Source: JBLMZW01 sp050259035 (lineage in GTDB: Bacteria; Bacillota; Syntrophomonadia; Syntrophomonadales; DTU052). Taken from it: a DNA stretch of 14,404 nt. Below, in pieces: positions 7,776 to 14,404 of this stretch. A program made the translations under genes and the position numbers. The stretch is taken from the NCBI GenBank assembly GCA_050259035.1, contig JBLMZW010000063.1, positions 1 to 14,404 of the forward strand. The letters run 5' to 3'. Each line of letters starts with the position of its first letter. Positions within the stretch are counted from its first letter, which is position 1. Under the pieces are notes generated by a model. That model was not told the DNA's origin. It searched no databases and was given only the letters and a program-made list of their open reading frames with translations.

Positions 7776-8096
7776 TTATAGATTAGTGTCGATAAAATTT
7801 ATCAGGTGTTGTTTGCCCTGGTAACCTACCGTTCTCTGAAACTCCTGACCGTTTTTAAATATGGCCAAGGTGGGAATACTTCTGATATTAAATTGCCCGG
7901 CCAGGGCTTGGTTTTCGTCAACGTTTAACTTGCCTACTTTAATTCGGTCAGAGTAAGTGCTCGCAATTTCCTCTACTATAGGACTGATCGCCTTACAGGG
8001 ACCACACCAGCTTGCCCAAAAGTCAACCAGTACCGTACGATCCGATTTGATAACCTCTTGCTCAAAGTTTTCCTTGTCCAGTGTAACTATTGACAT
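7776..8096 (-). CDS. trxA: Thioredoxin
   Basis: This is a canonical 106-residue thioredoxin, a cytoplasmic disulfide reductase. It has the active site W30-C31-G-P-C34, the buried Asp D25 in VLVDFWA, the cis-proline P75 in RSIPT, and the conserved glycine region FKNGQ and VGYQGK. There is no signal peptide. The ATG at 8096-8094 is preceded by AGGGGTGAT. The gene starts only 11 bases after the csoR stop codon, so both are almost certainly on one transcript from the csoR promoter. The partner is unusual: a CsoR-family repressor gene is more often followed by copper-transport or sulfur-handling genes. This suggests that the thioredoxin is inducible by metal or sulfane-sulfur stress, rather than being the main housekeeping thioredoxin; that is inference. 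No thioredoxin reductase gene is in the window. Confidence 0.95.
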   Translation of the reverse strand: MSIVTLDKENFEQEVIKSDRTVLVDFWASWCGPCKAISPIVEEIASTYSDRIKVGKLNVDENQALAGQFNIRSIPTLAIFKNGQEFQRTVGYQGKQHLINFIDTNL

Positions 8097-8107
8097 TCAA
8101 ATCACCC

Positions 8108-8377
8108 CTATTTCATCATTTTTAGGATTATTGCCAGGGTTTCATTTAGCGCAGTTTCAAAGGATTTTTCATCAGCGGCCTGCATGATGCAATCCTGAGC
8201 GTGGTTTTGGATCAGGGCTAATCCCACCCGGTTAATAGCAGATTTCACGGCTGATACCTGGTTGATTATTTCCGTGCAATCTGCTTCTTCTTCTATCATG
8301 CGCTGAATCCCTCTTACCTGGCCTTCGATTCGATGAAGTCTCACCAGTATTTTGTTCCGCGGACTTTCATTCATCAT
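8108..8377 (-). CDS. csoR: CsoR/RcnR/FrmR-family metal- or persulfide-sensing repressor
   Basis: This is an 89-residue all-helical repressor of the DUF156 (CsoR/RcnR/CstR) family; such tetramers leave their operators when the ligand binds. The N-terminal LVRLHRIEGQVRGIQRMIEE is the family signature. Cu(I)-type ligands are present as C34, H59 and C63 (NHAQDC), and E79 aligns with the second-shell Glu of known CsoRs. However, the second-shell Tyr before the first Cys is replaced by Asp (D33-C34), as in persulfide-sensing CstR proteins, which lack the His. Copper sensing is therefore favoured but not settled. The frame continues 16 codons upstream, but that stretch contains the promoter -10 and the operator, so the start must be ATG 8377-8375 or the adjoining ATG 8374-8372. 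The GGGGGT half of the operator doubles as the ribosome binding site. It is followed by trxA after 11 bases. Confidence 0.9.
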   Translation of the reverse strand: MMNESPRNKILVRLHRIEGQVRGIQRMIEEEADCTEIINQVSAVKSAINRVGLALIQNHAQDCIMQAADEKSFETALNETLAIILKMMK

Positions 8378-8384
8378 TTGCTTT

Positions 8385-8401
8385 ATACCCCCCGGGGGTA
8401 T
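8385..8401. promoter_or_regulatory. CsoR-type operator palindrome
   Basis: ATACCCCCCGGGGGTAT is a perfect palindrome around a central C, with eight-base arms. It has the form of known CsoR and CstR operators (TACCC...GGGTA). It lies seven bases before the csoR start and just downstream of the predicted transcription start, so bound repressor would block transcription of csoR and trxA. Its right half, read on the minus strand, also supplies the G-rich ribosome binding site. Autoregulation is inferred from position and sequence. Confidence 0.85.
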
Positions 8402-8407
8402 TTTTTC

Positions 8408-8487
8408 TTTTATCATAATCTGCATTTGAATTATTTGTCAAGATCATGTTATGTATGGTGGTAAATTTGCTCACTACTATGATAAAA
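8408..8487. repeat. Divergent 10-base inverted repeat containing facing -10 elements
   Basis: TTTTATCATA (8408-8417) and its exact reverse complement TATGATAAAA (8478-8487) flank the csoR / response-regulator divide, 60 bases apart. The left copy contains the csoR -10 on the minus strand. By symmetry, TATGAT at 8478-8483 may be the -10 for the plus-strand signalling genes, though no good -35 lies 16-18 bases upstream of it. Confidence 0.4.
8412..8441 (-). promoter_or_regulatory. csoR-trxA promoter
   Basis: On the minus strand, TTGACA (8441-8436, a perfect -35) is followed by an 18-base spacer and TATGAT (8417-8412, five of six -10 bases). The predicted start near 8405 falls four bases or so before the CsoR-type operator. 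This is the best promoter match in the window. Confidence 0.75.
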
Positions 8488-8508
8488 TTTACTCAAAGTC
8501 ATTAATTT

Positions 8509-8514
8509 GGAGTG
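8509..8514 (+). promoter_or_regulatory. Ribosome binding site pointing to an ATT start
   Basis: GGAGTG lies seven bases before ATT 8522-8524 and overlaps the TGA stop (8513-8515) that closes the frame upstream. No ATG, GTG or TTG lies in frame between this site and the essential acidic pocket of the response regulator, so this site decides the start. Confidence 0.6.
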
Positions 8515-8521
8515 ATTACAT

Positions 8522-8905
8522 ATTAATTCCCCGCCTGTAATTTTAATAGTTGAAGACGACCGGTATAGCCGGGAATTGGCGGAGAAAATTCTCCACCATG
8601 CAGGGTATGAACATGTAAGTGTAGAGAATGGCCAAAAGTGTTTGGACATTTTACATTCACTTATGCCCGATTTGATCATAATGGATCTTTCCATGCCCTT
8701 ATTGGATGGATGGGAGACTACCAAAATCATAAAAGGGCAGCCTGATTTTTACCATGTTCCGATTGTTGTGGTTTCGGCTCATGCAATGAGTGATGAAAAG
8801 AAAAAGGCGATTGAATGTGGCTGTGATGAATACATATCTAAACCCTACCGCCCCCAGGAATTGCTTTCGGTTGTCAGGATGTTATTAAAGGAGGAAGTGA
8901 ACTGA
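8522..8905 (+). CDS. Single-domain response regulator (CheY-like), apparent ATT start
   Basis: The 127-residue product is one receiver domain with no output domain. It has the acidic pocket E11-D12-D13 (VILIVEDDRYSR), the phospho-acceptor D55 (IIMDLSMPLLDGWE), the switch S85 (VVVSAH) and the conserved K107-P108. It closely resembles receiver domains that take phosphate from hybrid kinases, and the large kinase downstream is the obvious partner. The first ordinary start codon in frame is TTG at 8576, but starting there would remove the first beta strand and the metal-binding acidic residues. A Shine-Dalgarno GGAGTG precedes ATT 8522 by seven bases, so a rare AUU start is likely; a sequencing error or an unusual start elsewhere remains possible. 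The membrane protein gene follows three bases after the stop. No HTH, GGDEF or other output domain is present. Confidence 0.85.
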   Translation: MNSPPVILIVEDDRYSRELAEKILHHAGYEHVSVENGQKCLDILHSLMPDLIIMDLSMPLLDGWETTKIIKGQPDFYHVPIVVVSAHAMSDEKKKAIECGCDEYISKPYRPQELLSVVRMLLKEEVN

Positions 8906-8908
8906 AGG

Positions 8909-9226
8909 GTGCTTAATTTTGATTCGGATCTTGTTTGCACCACGATTTCTATAATAAACGCAATTATTTGGTTCCTTTTTACCATATTTTTTTACCAATT
9001 ATATGTTGTTAAAAAGCAATGGTTTTGTATGGTCTCATTTTATTTAGGTTTGTTTATTACTTTATGGCAGTTTTCTATGGTTCTTCTGTTTATAGCGAAT
9101 TATTTCGGATTCCCATTACCCAATTATTCAGGCTCTATACACCTTTACCTGATTGTGGGCTCACTCTTTTTAGTTCTGACTATCTTTCTCCTCCGTGCTT
9201 ATGTAACCAGTAAGGAGGGTGAGTAA
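8909..9226 (+). CDS. Small polytopic membrane protein of unknown function
   Basis: This 105-residue protein is strongly hydrophobic, with about three membrane segments near residues 10-33, 39-66 and 77-97. A short basic loop (VVKKQW) lies between the first two, and the tail is charged (SKEGE). I do not recognise a family. The GTG at 8909 is the first possible start after the in-frame stop at 8903. Its nearest strong ribosome binding site, AAGGAGG at 8888-8894 inside the response-regulator gene, is about 14 bases away, so translation may depend on coupling to that gene. The stop codon overlaps the kinase ATG by one base (TAATG). Its position between a response regulator and a membrane-bound kinase makes an accessory or sensor subunit of the kinase plausible, but that is inference from context only. 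Confidence 0.75.
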   Translation: MLNFDSDLVCTTISIINAIIWFLFTIFFYQLYVVKKQWFCMVSFYLGLFITLWQFSMVLLFIANYFGFPLPNYSGSIHLYLIVGSLFLVLTIFLLRAYVTSKEGE

Positions 9227-12200
9227 TGCTAAATTCACAGGTGATAGCAATACTCGGAATCCTCTCGCTGTGTTGTTTGCTTTCATTGGTTTTATTTATT
9301 GTACATATCAAAAAAGTAAACAAAAAGTATAAATCCATTTCCCCCAAAGAGTTCGCTTTCTTCCCCCAAATTACCACAATTGTTTTGCTCCTTTTCTTTA
9401 TCTTGCTTGATAGCCTTTTGTTTAATATTGTTTTGAACAGACCTTCCTGGGCTCAATTTAATAAAGAGATATACATTGGCTTCGAATCGCTCTTATTACT
9501 GGCCGGTGTTTATATAGTTGTTCGGCTCAGGTGCCTCTTCAGAGACTATACTGTTCACCCGCGTAAGGAAATAGAAATTCCGAGAGTAAAGTTGAAAAAC
9601 ACTATTGCTAAATTGGGTATTGGTTCTACCTGGATCGCTGCTATAGTTGGTATATTATCGCTTAGTGTTGGCTTAAATGAACCCTTATCCATAAAAGCAG
9701 TCTGGTTCATAGGTATTGCCGTGTTGGCTTATAGCACCATGATGCAGACTATGCCCTGGCGGATAGTATCTTCCCAGTTCGTTTTTAAAGTTTGGACGAT
9801 TTACTCAACTATCATGATAGCATTGATTATTCCCTTTACTGGCGGGGCTGATAGTAAAGCCTATATTTTGTTTTTCCTGGTATTCGTTCTAGCAGGAGCT
9901 ACTTTTACCGTATCTCAAATGTTGGTTATTAGTACCTCGATCTCTTTGGTGTATTGCCTGGAAGTCTTATTGCCTATTCCGATTCATGAATGGCATTCTT
10001 TGTTTCCTCACCTGGGATTAGTTATTCCTCTATTCATTGTAGTCTCCTGGGCTTCGACCCGAATAATAAAAGAAGCTCGTGATCAATCTATTAAACGAAG
10101 TACTTATGAGAAGCTGGTTGCCAATCTGGAAGTTAAAATCTCACATCTGAATGCTTTGGATGAAATAAGCAAAGCCTCAAGTAGTTCGGATCTTCAGCAG
10201 CTGTTTCAAAAGACTATTCAGGTAATCTGCAAGGTGTTTCACAGCGATATTGGCTACCTTATGCTTTGGGATAATCACACCAAAACGCTCAATATGGTTG
10301 CCGAACATGGTTATATCAAGGAATCGGAGTTATCAATAGTTCAGGATGGTTTGGGGATTACCGCTACAGCCGCCACCCGTAAGAGTATTGTTACTTTTTC
10401 CGAGAAGGATTTCGAGGTTGTTCCGGATCGTGGGTCAAAACCTAAGATGATTAAATCGGGAATTGCAGCGCCAATGATAGCTTCGGGAAGCCTGGTTGGA
10501 GTTATTACTATATATTCCAAACAGGAATTAACGTTTTCAGAAGATGAGAGAACACTTCTAGGGCTGATATGTGAAAGAATGGCCGGTATGGTTGTAACCG
10601 CCAGACTATATGCTGAAAAGGAACGGAGCGCAACCGAATCATACATATTATATGAAACTGCCCGCACCATAACCAGTCTGGGCTCCGTCCAGGAGGTATT
10701 AGATTATTCTACCAGCCGACTGGTAGAGATAACCGGTACAGAAAAGTGTGTAGCTGCAACATTGGATAAAAATTCAGGCTTGCTTAGGGTTAGTGCTTCA
10801 TATGGTGAGTCAGGTTCTGATCTTTGGGATTACCGTCTGGATATTCATGCTGGCCTGGGTGAATACATAATGAACAATAAAAAAGCCCTGGCAGTTAATA
10901 ACGCGGAACAGTACTCGGCAGCTGACCAAGAGACCGTATTATTCTTCAATGTTAAGTCATTCATGATGGTACCGATCGTATCCCGAAATGAAACCTATGG
11001 CACATTTTACGCTTACAACTCAGATCAAGCTATGCATTTTTCGAAGAAAGCTCTTGATATGGCAGAAGCGTTTTCATCTCTAGTTAGCATCAGCCTGGAT
11101 AATCTCTTATTACTGGAAAGTCTTAACCAGCAGGTTAATAATTTGAAGGCATTGAATTTAATCAGCGCTAGAATCAATTCCCAGCTAAATCTGCAGGGAA
11201 CACTGGATCTTATAGTATCCGAAGCAGCGCGGGTTTTAAAGAAGACCGGGGTCGTTTTGGCCTTGTTTAATGAAGAGAATTTCCTGACCGCGAGATCGAC
11301 TTTTGGGATGTCGGAAAGATTTAAGGCAAATTTTCATATCAGCCCGTCTGATGGTCTAGCCCGGCTGATTTTTGAAGACGGTGAACCCCATTACAGTTGT
11401 AATTATGGGAACGACGTTGTGAACCCCAATGACGATGTTATAATCGAACAATTATCTTTTATCATGGGGGTACCATTAAAGAACCCAGCCGGTCAAATCT
11501 TTGGCGTACTATATACGGGTGATCCCAATTCTTATCATCCCGGGAAAGAAGAAATTGAACTGGCTACTTTATTCGCCACCCAGGCCAGTATAGCCATCAT
11601 AAACTCGACCCTATATGAGGATCTTGAAAAACGTTTAGAAATTATGGCCCATCTTTATGATATTACTACCGGACTAGGCAGTCCCAGTGAAACCAGATCG
11701 TTTCCGGAGTTCCTCCCTGAGAAAGTCGCCAGCATTCTGGGAGCGGAGTTTTGTGCTTTTTTCCAGTATCATGAACAGAATGAAATGCTTTTCATGTCGC
11801 ACCCGGTCTATGTCTTTGATCAGACAGAATGGTGGACAGAAGGTAAAGAACTGCGTCTTTCTATTGAATATGGTATAGGCTTCGAAACTTATTTCAATCA
11901 GGAGCCAATCTTACTCCCCGGTGGTTTTAGGGACAGCGATGCTATTCCGGGCTTTAGAATGGATCTGGTACGTGACGGGTTATGTGTTCGAGTAGGCACA
12001 ACACCTAAGATGTCGGGTGTTCTTTTCGTTCTTAATAAAATTCGGGGAACCTTCAATGAAGATGATCGTCGAATGCTATCGGTTATCGTTAATCCGGTAA
12101 ACGTATTCCTGGATAATGCTCAATTATTAACTGATGTAAAGACACGTGTTCAAAACCTTACTGATTTGATGGATGTTGCCAATGCTTTGCAGGGTTCGCT

Positions 12201-14404
12201 TCGTGAAGAGGAAATCTTGGATACCATAGTTAAGCGGGTTTCTTCCAGGTTCCAAGCTTTTTCCTGCCAGATCAGTCTAATCAATCCTCAAGTGGGTTAT
12301 CTTGAGGTTGCGGCCCACTGCGGACTATCTATGGTCACTTCTGATAGCTATGAAGCAGCCGGCTGTATGGCTCTCTACGGTTCGAATTGTCCGGTTTTGA
12401 CCAATGACGATGCTTACATTTTCCTGCGCAACCGTCAAAGTTGTCCCTTTTTTAATGCAGGAAGCCCGGTTAGATCGTACATGTGTGCGCCGCTGAGAAG
12501 CAATAACCAAACTCTTGGGATGCTGCATATTACAAGCCTAGAGGAAAATGCTTTTGTACAAGAAGATTTGTCTCTCCTCTCTTCTTTTGCTGTTGATGCG
12601 TCCCTGGCTGTTCAAAGAGGGCATTTATTCAGTGCTCTGGCCGACGAAAACGCCAAAATCGAAACCATAATTCATAGCATGGAAGATCCCCTGGCGGTTC
12701 TAGATCGCAGCTCGAAACTTTCGATGGTTAACGATGCTTTCTTCAGGTACCTGGCAGTTAAACAAGACGTTATAGGTATGTCTTTGCCTGAAGCGGTTAA
12801 TTCTTCGCCTTACAGAATTGAGTTTGAGACCAATCTGGGTGAGTTGATTCATCAGACCCTGAATGAGGGGCGCCGTCATACTATTACCTGCAGTATTTCA
12901 GATATTAGCGAATCTCATTTCACCCATGTTACATTCGTTCCTATTATTGACCAGCGTTTCAATATAACCGGGGCTATCGTTCTGTTTCACGATGTCACGG
13001 AGTTACAAACCCTTTTGGAGCAATTAGAACAGGAAAAAATCAAAGCCGAAGAAGCTAACCGTTTGAAAAGTGAGTTCCTCGCCAATATGTCTCACGAATT
13101 GCGAACCCCTTTAAATAGTATTATTGGTTATAGCCAATGCGTGGTTGATGGCCTGGATGGCCCGGTGAATTTGGAACAGGTCAAGGATTTGAATAGGGTA
13201 ATCAGCAGCGCTGAGAGTCTTTTGCACTTGATTAACGATGTGCTGGATTTGTCCAAGATTGAAGCCGGAAAAATGGAAATAGTATCCGAACGGGTGGAGG
13301 TCCCGTCCCTAATCCGTGATGTCCTTACTTCTTTACTGCCGACGTCGGAACAAAAAGGCGTAGAACTAAGGGAGGATATCGAGTCAAAACTCCCGGTATT
13401 AAATACCGATAGTTTTAGAATAAGACAGGTTTTAATTAATCTTGTAAGCAATGCCATGAAATTCACCGATCAGGGAATGGTGACCGTGGGTGCGTATTAT
13501 AACACGGATTTAAATTCCGTTGTTTTTTATGTCCAAGATACCGGTATAGGTATTGACGAGCAATCCCTTGATTATATTTTTGATGAGTTTCGTCAGGCTG
13601 ATGGATCAACTACCAGGAGGTATGGAGGTTCGGGGCTGGGGTTATCAATCAGCCGAAAATTGGTGGAATTAATGGGCGGTGACATCTGGGTAGAGAGTAA
13701 GGTCAATGTCGGTAGTTGCTTCCATTTTAGTATACCTGTAAAAAAGGCGCAGCCTATTGAATTAACTTTCGCTCAAATTGCAGCCAGTCAGTTTCAAGAA
13801 CCGAACAATAATCAGATAGTGGTTGCTATAGACGATGATATTGATGTTTTGACTCTTATAAAGAAGTACCTTGAGCCGGAAGGATATCAGGTCGTGGAAG
13901 CGCTTTCCGGATTAGATGGCATTCGGTTAATTAAAAAGCTGCAGCCTTTTGCTGTAACCCTGGACATTATGATGCCTGAATTCGATGGCTGGGAAACACT
14001 GTATAAAATAAAATGCGATGATGAAATAAAAAACACACCGGTTATCGTAATATCTATTATACGGAACCCGGAATTAGGGTTTGCCTTAGGTGCTACAGAG
14101 TATTTGACCAAGCCGTTTCAACGGGATGACCTTATTCAAAAGATAGGACTTTTAAAGAAACCCCATGCGGATACAACTGTTTTAGTGGTAGATGATGATC
14201 CAGATTTCTGTGAGATAGTGGAAAAAATGCTGGGAGCTGAATTTAATACTTTAAAAGCACAAAGCGGCGAAGAAGCTCTGGGAATTTTGAACTTTTTCCT
14301 TCCTGATATTATTTTGGTGGACCTAATGATGCCTGAAATGGATGGTTTTCAACTAATTACTCATGTCAGAAGCCAGTTTTCCGTTAATATTCCCCTTATT
14401 GTAG
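9226..14404 (+). CDS. Giant membrane-bound hybrid histidine kinase (8 TM, 5 GAF, PAS, HisKA, HATPase, 2 REC; 3' end cut)
   Basis: The frame is open for at least 1726 codons from ATG 9226, which has AGGAGG seven bases upstream, to the window edge. Residues 1-285 hold about eight membrane segments (near 5-27, 48-70, 83-102, 130-150, 160-176, 188-206, 212-250 as a long pair, and 264-280). Five GAF-like units follow, at about 306-465, 470-635, 640-805, 806-970 and 975-1140; the fourth is the most divergent and the fifth is rich in cysteine. A PAS domain (about 1146-1262) and a short coiled linker lead to HisKA with the phospho-acceptor H1290 (MSHELRTPLN). The HATPase has N-box N1409, G1 DTGIG at 1438-1442, F-box IFDEF at 1451-1455 and G2 GGSGLG at 1467-1472. 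The first receiver has D1536-D1538, D1580 and K1629; the second has D1656-D1658 and D1699 and is cut off. All catalytic residues are intact. The ligand is unknown. The upstream lone receiver is a likely phosphate acceptor. Confidence 0.93.
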   Translation, partial: MLNSQVIAILGILSLCCLLSLVLFIVHIKKVNKKYKSISPKEFAFFPQITTIVLLLFFILLDSLLFNIVLNRPSWAQFNKEIYIGFESLLLLAGVYIVVRLRCLFRDYTVHPRKEIEIPRVKLKNTIAKLGIGSTWIAAIVGILSLSVGLNEPLSIKAVWFIGIAVLAYSTMMQTMPWRIVSSQFVFKVWTIYSTIMIALIIPFTGGADSKAYILFFLVFVLAGATFTVSQMLVISTSISLVYCLEVLLPIPIHEWHSLFPHLGLVIPLFIVVSWASTRIIKEARDQSIKRSTYEKLVANLEVKISHLNALDEISKASSSSDLQQLFQKTIQVICKVFHSDIGYLMLWDNHTKTLNMVAEHGYIKESELSIVQDGLGITATAATRKSIVTFSEKDFEVVPDRGSKPKMIKSGIAAPMIASGSLVGVITIYSKQELTFSEDERTLLGLICERMAGMVVTARLYAEKERSATESYILYETARTITSLGSVQEVLDYSTSRLVEITGTEKCVAATLDKNSGLLRVSASYGESGSDLWDYRLDIHAGLGEYIMNNKKALAVNNAEQYSAADQETVLFFNVKSFMMVPIVSRNETYGTFYAYNSDQAMHFSKKALDMAEAFSSLVSISLDNLLLLESLNQQVNNLKALNLISARINSQLNLQGTLDLIVSEAARVLKKTGVVLALFNEENFLTARSTFGMSERFKANFHISPSDGLARLIFEDGEPHYSCNYGNDVVNPNDDVIIEQLSFIMGVPLKNPAGQIFGVLYTGDPNSYHPGKEEIELATLFATQASIAIINSTLYEDLEKRLEIMAHLYDITTGLGSPSETRSFPEFLPEKVASILGAEFCAFFQYHEQNEMLFMSHPVYVFDQTEWWTEGKELRLSIEYGIGFETYFNQEPILLPGGFRDSDAIPGFRMDLVRDGLCVRVGTTPKMSGVLFVLNKIRGTFNEDDRRMLSVIVNPVNVFLDNAQLLTDVKTRVQNLTDLMDVANALQGSLREEEILDTIVKRVSSRFQAFSCQISLINPQVGYLEVAAHCGLSMVTSDSYEAAGCMALYGSNCPVLTNDDAYIFLRNRQSCPFFNAGSPVRSYMCAPLRSNNQTLGMLHITSLEENAFVQEDLSLLSSFAVDASLAVQRGHLFSALADENAKIETIIHSMEDPLAVLDRSSKLSMVNDAFFRYLAVKQDVIGMSLPEAVNSSPYRIEFETNLGELIHQTLNEGRRHTITCSISDISESHFTHVTFVPIIDQRFNITGAIVLFHDVTELQTLLEQLEQEKIKAEEANRLKSEFLANMSHELRTPLNSIIGYSQCVVDGLDGPVNLEQVKDLNRVISSAESLLHLINDVLDLSKIEAGKMEIVSERVEVPSLIRDVLTSLLPTSEQKGVELREDIESKLPVLNTDSFRIRQVLINLVSNAMKFTDQGMVTVGAYYNTDLNSVVFYVQDTGIGIDEQSLDYIFDEFRQADGSTTRRYGGSGLGLSISRKLVELMGGDIWVESKVNVGSCFHFSIPVKKAQPIELTFAQIAASQFQEPNNNQIVVAIDDDIDVLTLIKKYLEPEGYQVVEALSGLDGIRLIKKLQPFAVTLDIMMPEFDGWETLYKIKCDDEIKNTPVIVISIIRNPELGFALGATEYLTKPFQRDDLIQKIGLLKKPHADTTVLVVDDDPDFCEIVEKMLGAEFNTLKAQSGEEALGILNFFLPDIILVDLMMPEMDGFQLITHVRSQFSVNIPLIV

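Noticed and set aside
8378..8425. Longer csoR reading frame with 16 more codons
   Set aside because: This stretch contains the operator and the promoter -10, so it would be upstream of the transcript start; the product without it already matches the family length.
8909..14404. Defence system or mobile island hypothesis for the right half
   Set aside because: No integrase, transposase, nuclease, toxin, attachment site or flanking repeat was seen; the genes are ordinary two-component signalling modules apart from their size.
1..14404. CRISPR arrays, tRNAs or rRNAs
   Set aside because: No regularly spaced direct repeats, tRNA cloverleaf signatures or rRNA conserved stretches were noticed, and intergenic space is too small for most of these.

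Overview
The window looks like chromosomal DNA of an anaerobic member of the Bacillota, probably class Clostridia. The support is an IreB-family gene (a family largely confined to Bacillota) beside alaS and ruvX, strong AGGAGG-type ribosome binding sites throughout, common GTG and TTG starts, and an aldo/keto reductase with two ferredoxin-type [4Fe-4S] motifs. The arrangement PRC-barrel / AI-2E permease / alaS / ireB / ruvX resembles Syntrophomonas- or Desulfotomaculum-like genomes, but that placement comes from memory of gene order, not from a search. No rRNA, tRNA, insertion sequence, phage gene or CRISPR array was seen.

Region 1 (1-6266, all minus strand) is one tightly packed series. In transcription order it holds a two-domain PRC-barrel protein, a 57-residue zinc-ribbon protein, a 58-residue YtxH-like membrane protein, an AI-2E family permease, alanyl-tRNA synthetase (alaS), ireB, an iron-sulfur aldo/keto reductase, and ruvX, which runs off the left edge. 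Gaps are 64 bases or less, and the YtxH-like and permease genes overlap by 13 bases. The reductase is an extra gene between ireB and ruvX.

Region 2 (6267-8096) holds rarA (plus strand, with a credible promoter at 6372-6400) and trxA (minus strand). They converge on a strong, probably bidirectional terminator at 7747-7768 that overlaps the rarA stop codon.

Region 3 (7776-8441) is a csoR-trxA pair on the minus strand. A 17-base perfect GC-rich palindrome of CsoR-operator type lies between a TTGACA/TATGAT promoter and the csoR start. This suggests an autoregulated unit in which a metal- or persulfide-sensing repressor controls a thioredoxin.

Region 4 (8522-14404, plus strand, divergent from csoR) is a signalling cluster. 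It contains a single-domain response regulator that appears to start at a rare ATT codon, a 105-residue membrane protein with about three membrane segments, and a very large hybrid histidine kinase overlapping it by one base. The kinase has about eight membrane segments, five GAF-like domains, a PAS domain, HisKA, HATPase and two receiver domains. It is open for at least 1726 codons and runs off the right edge. No intergenic stretch exceeds 300 bases.
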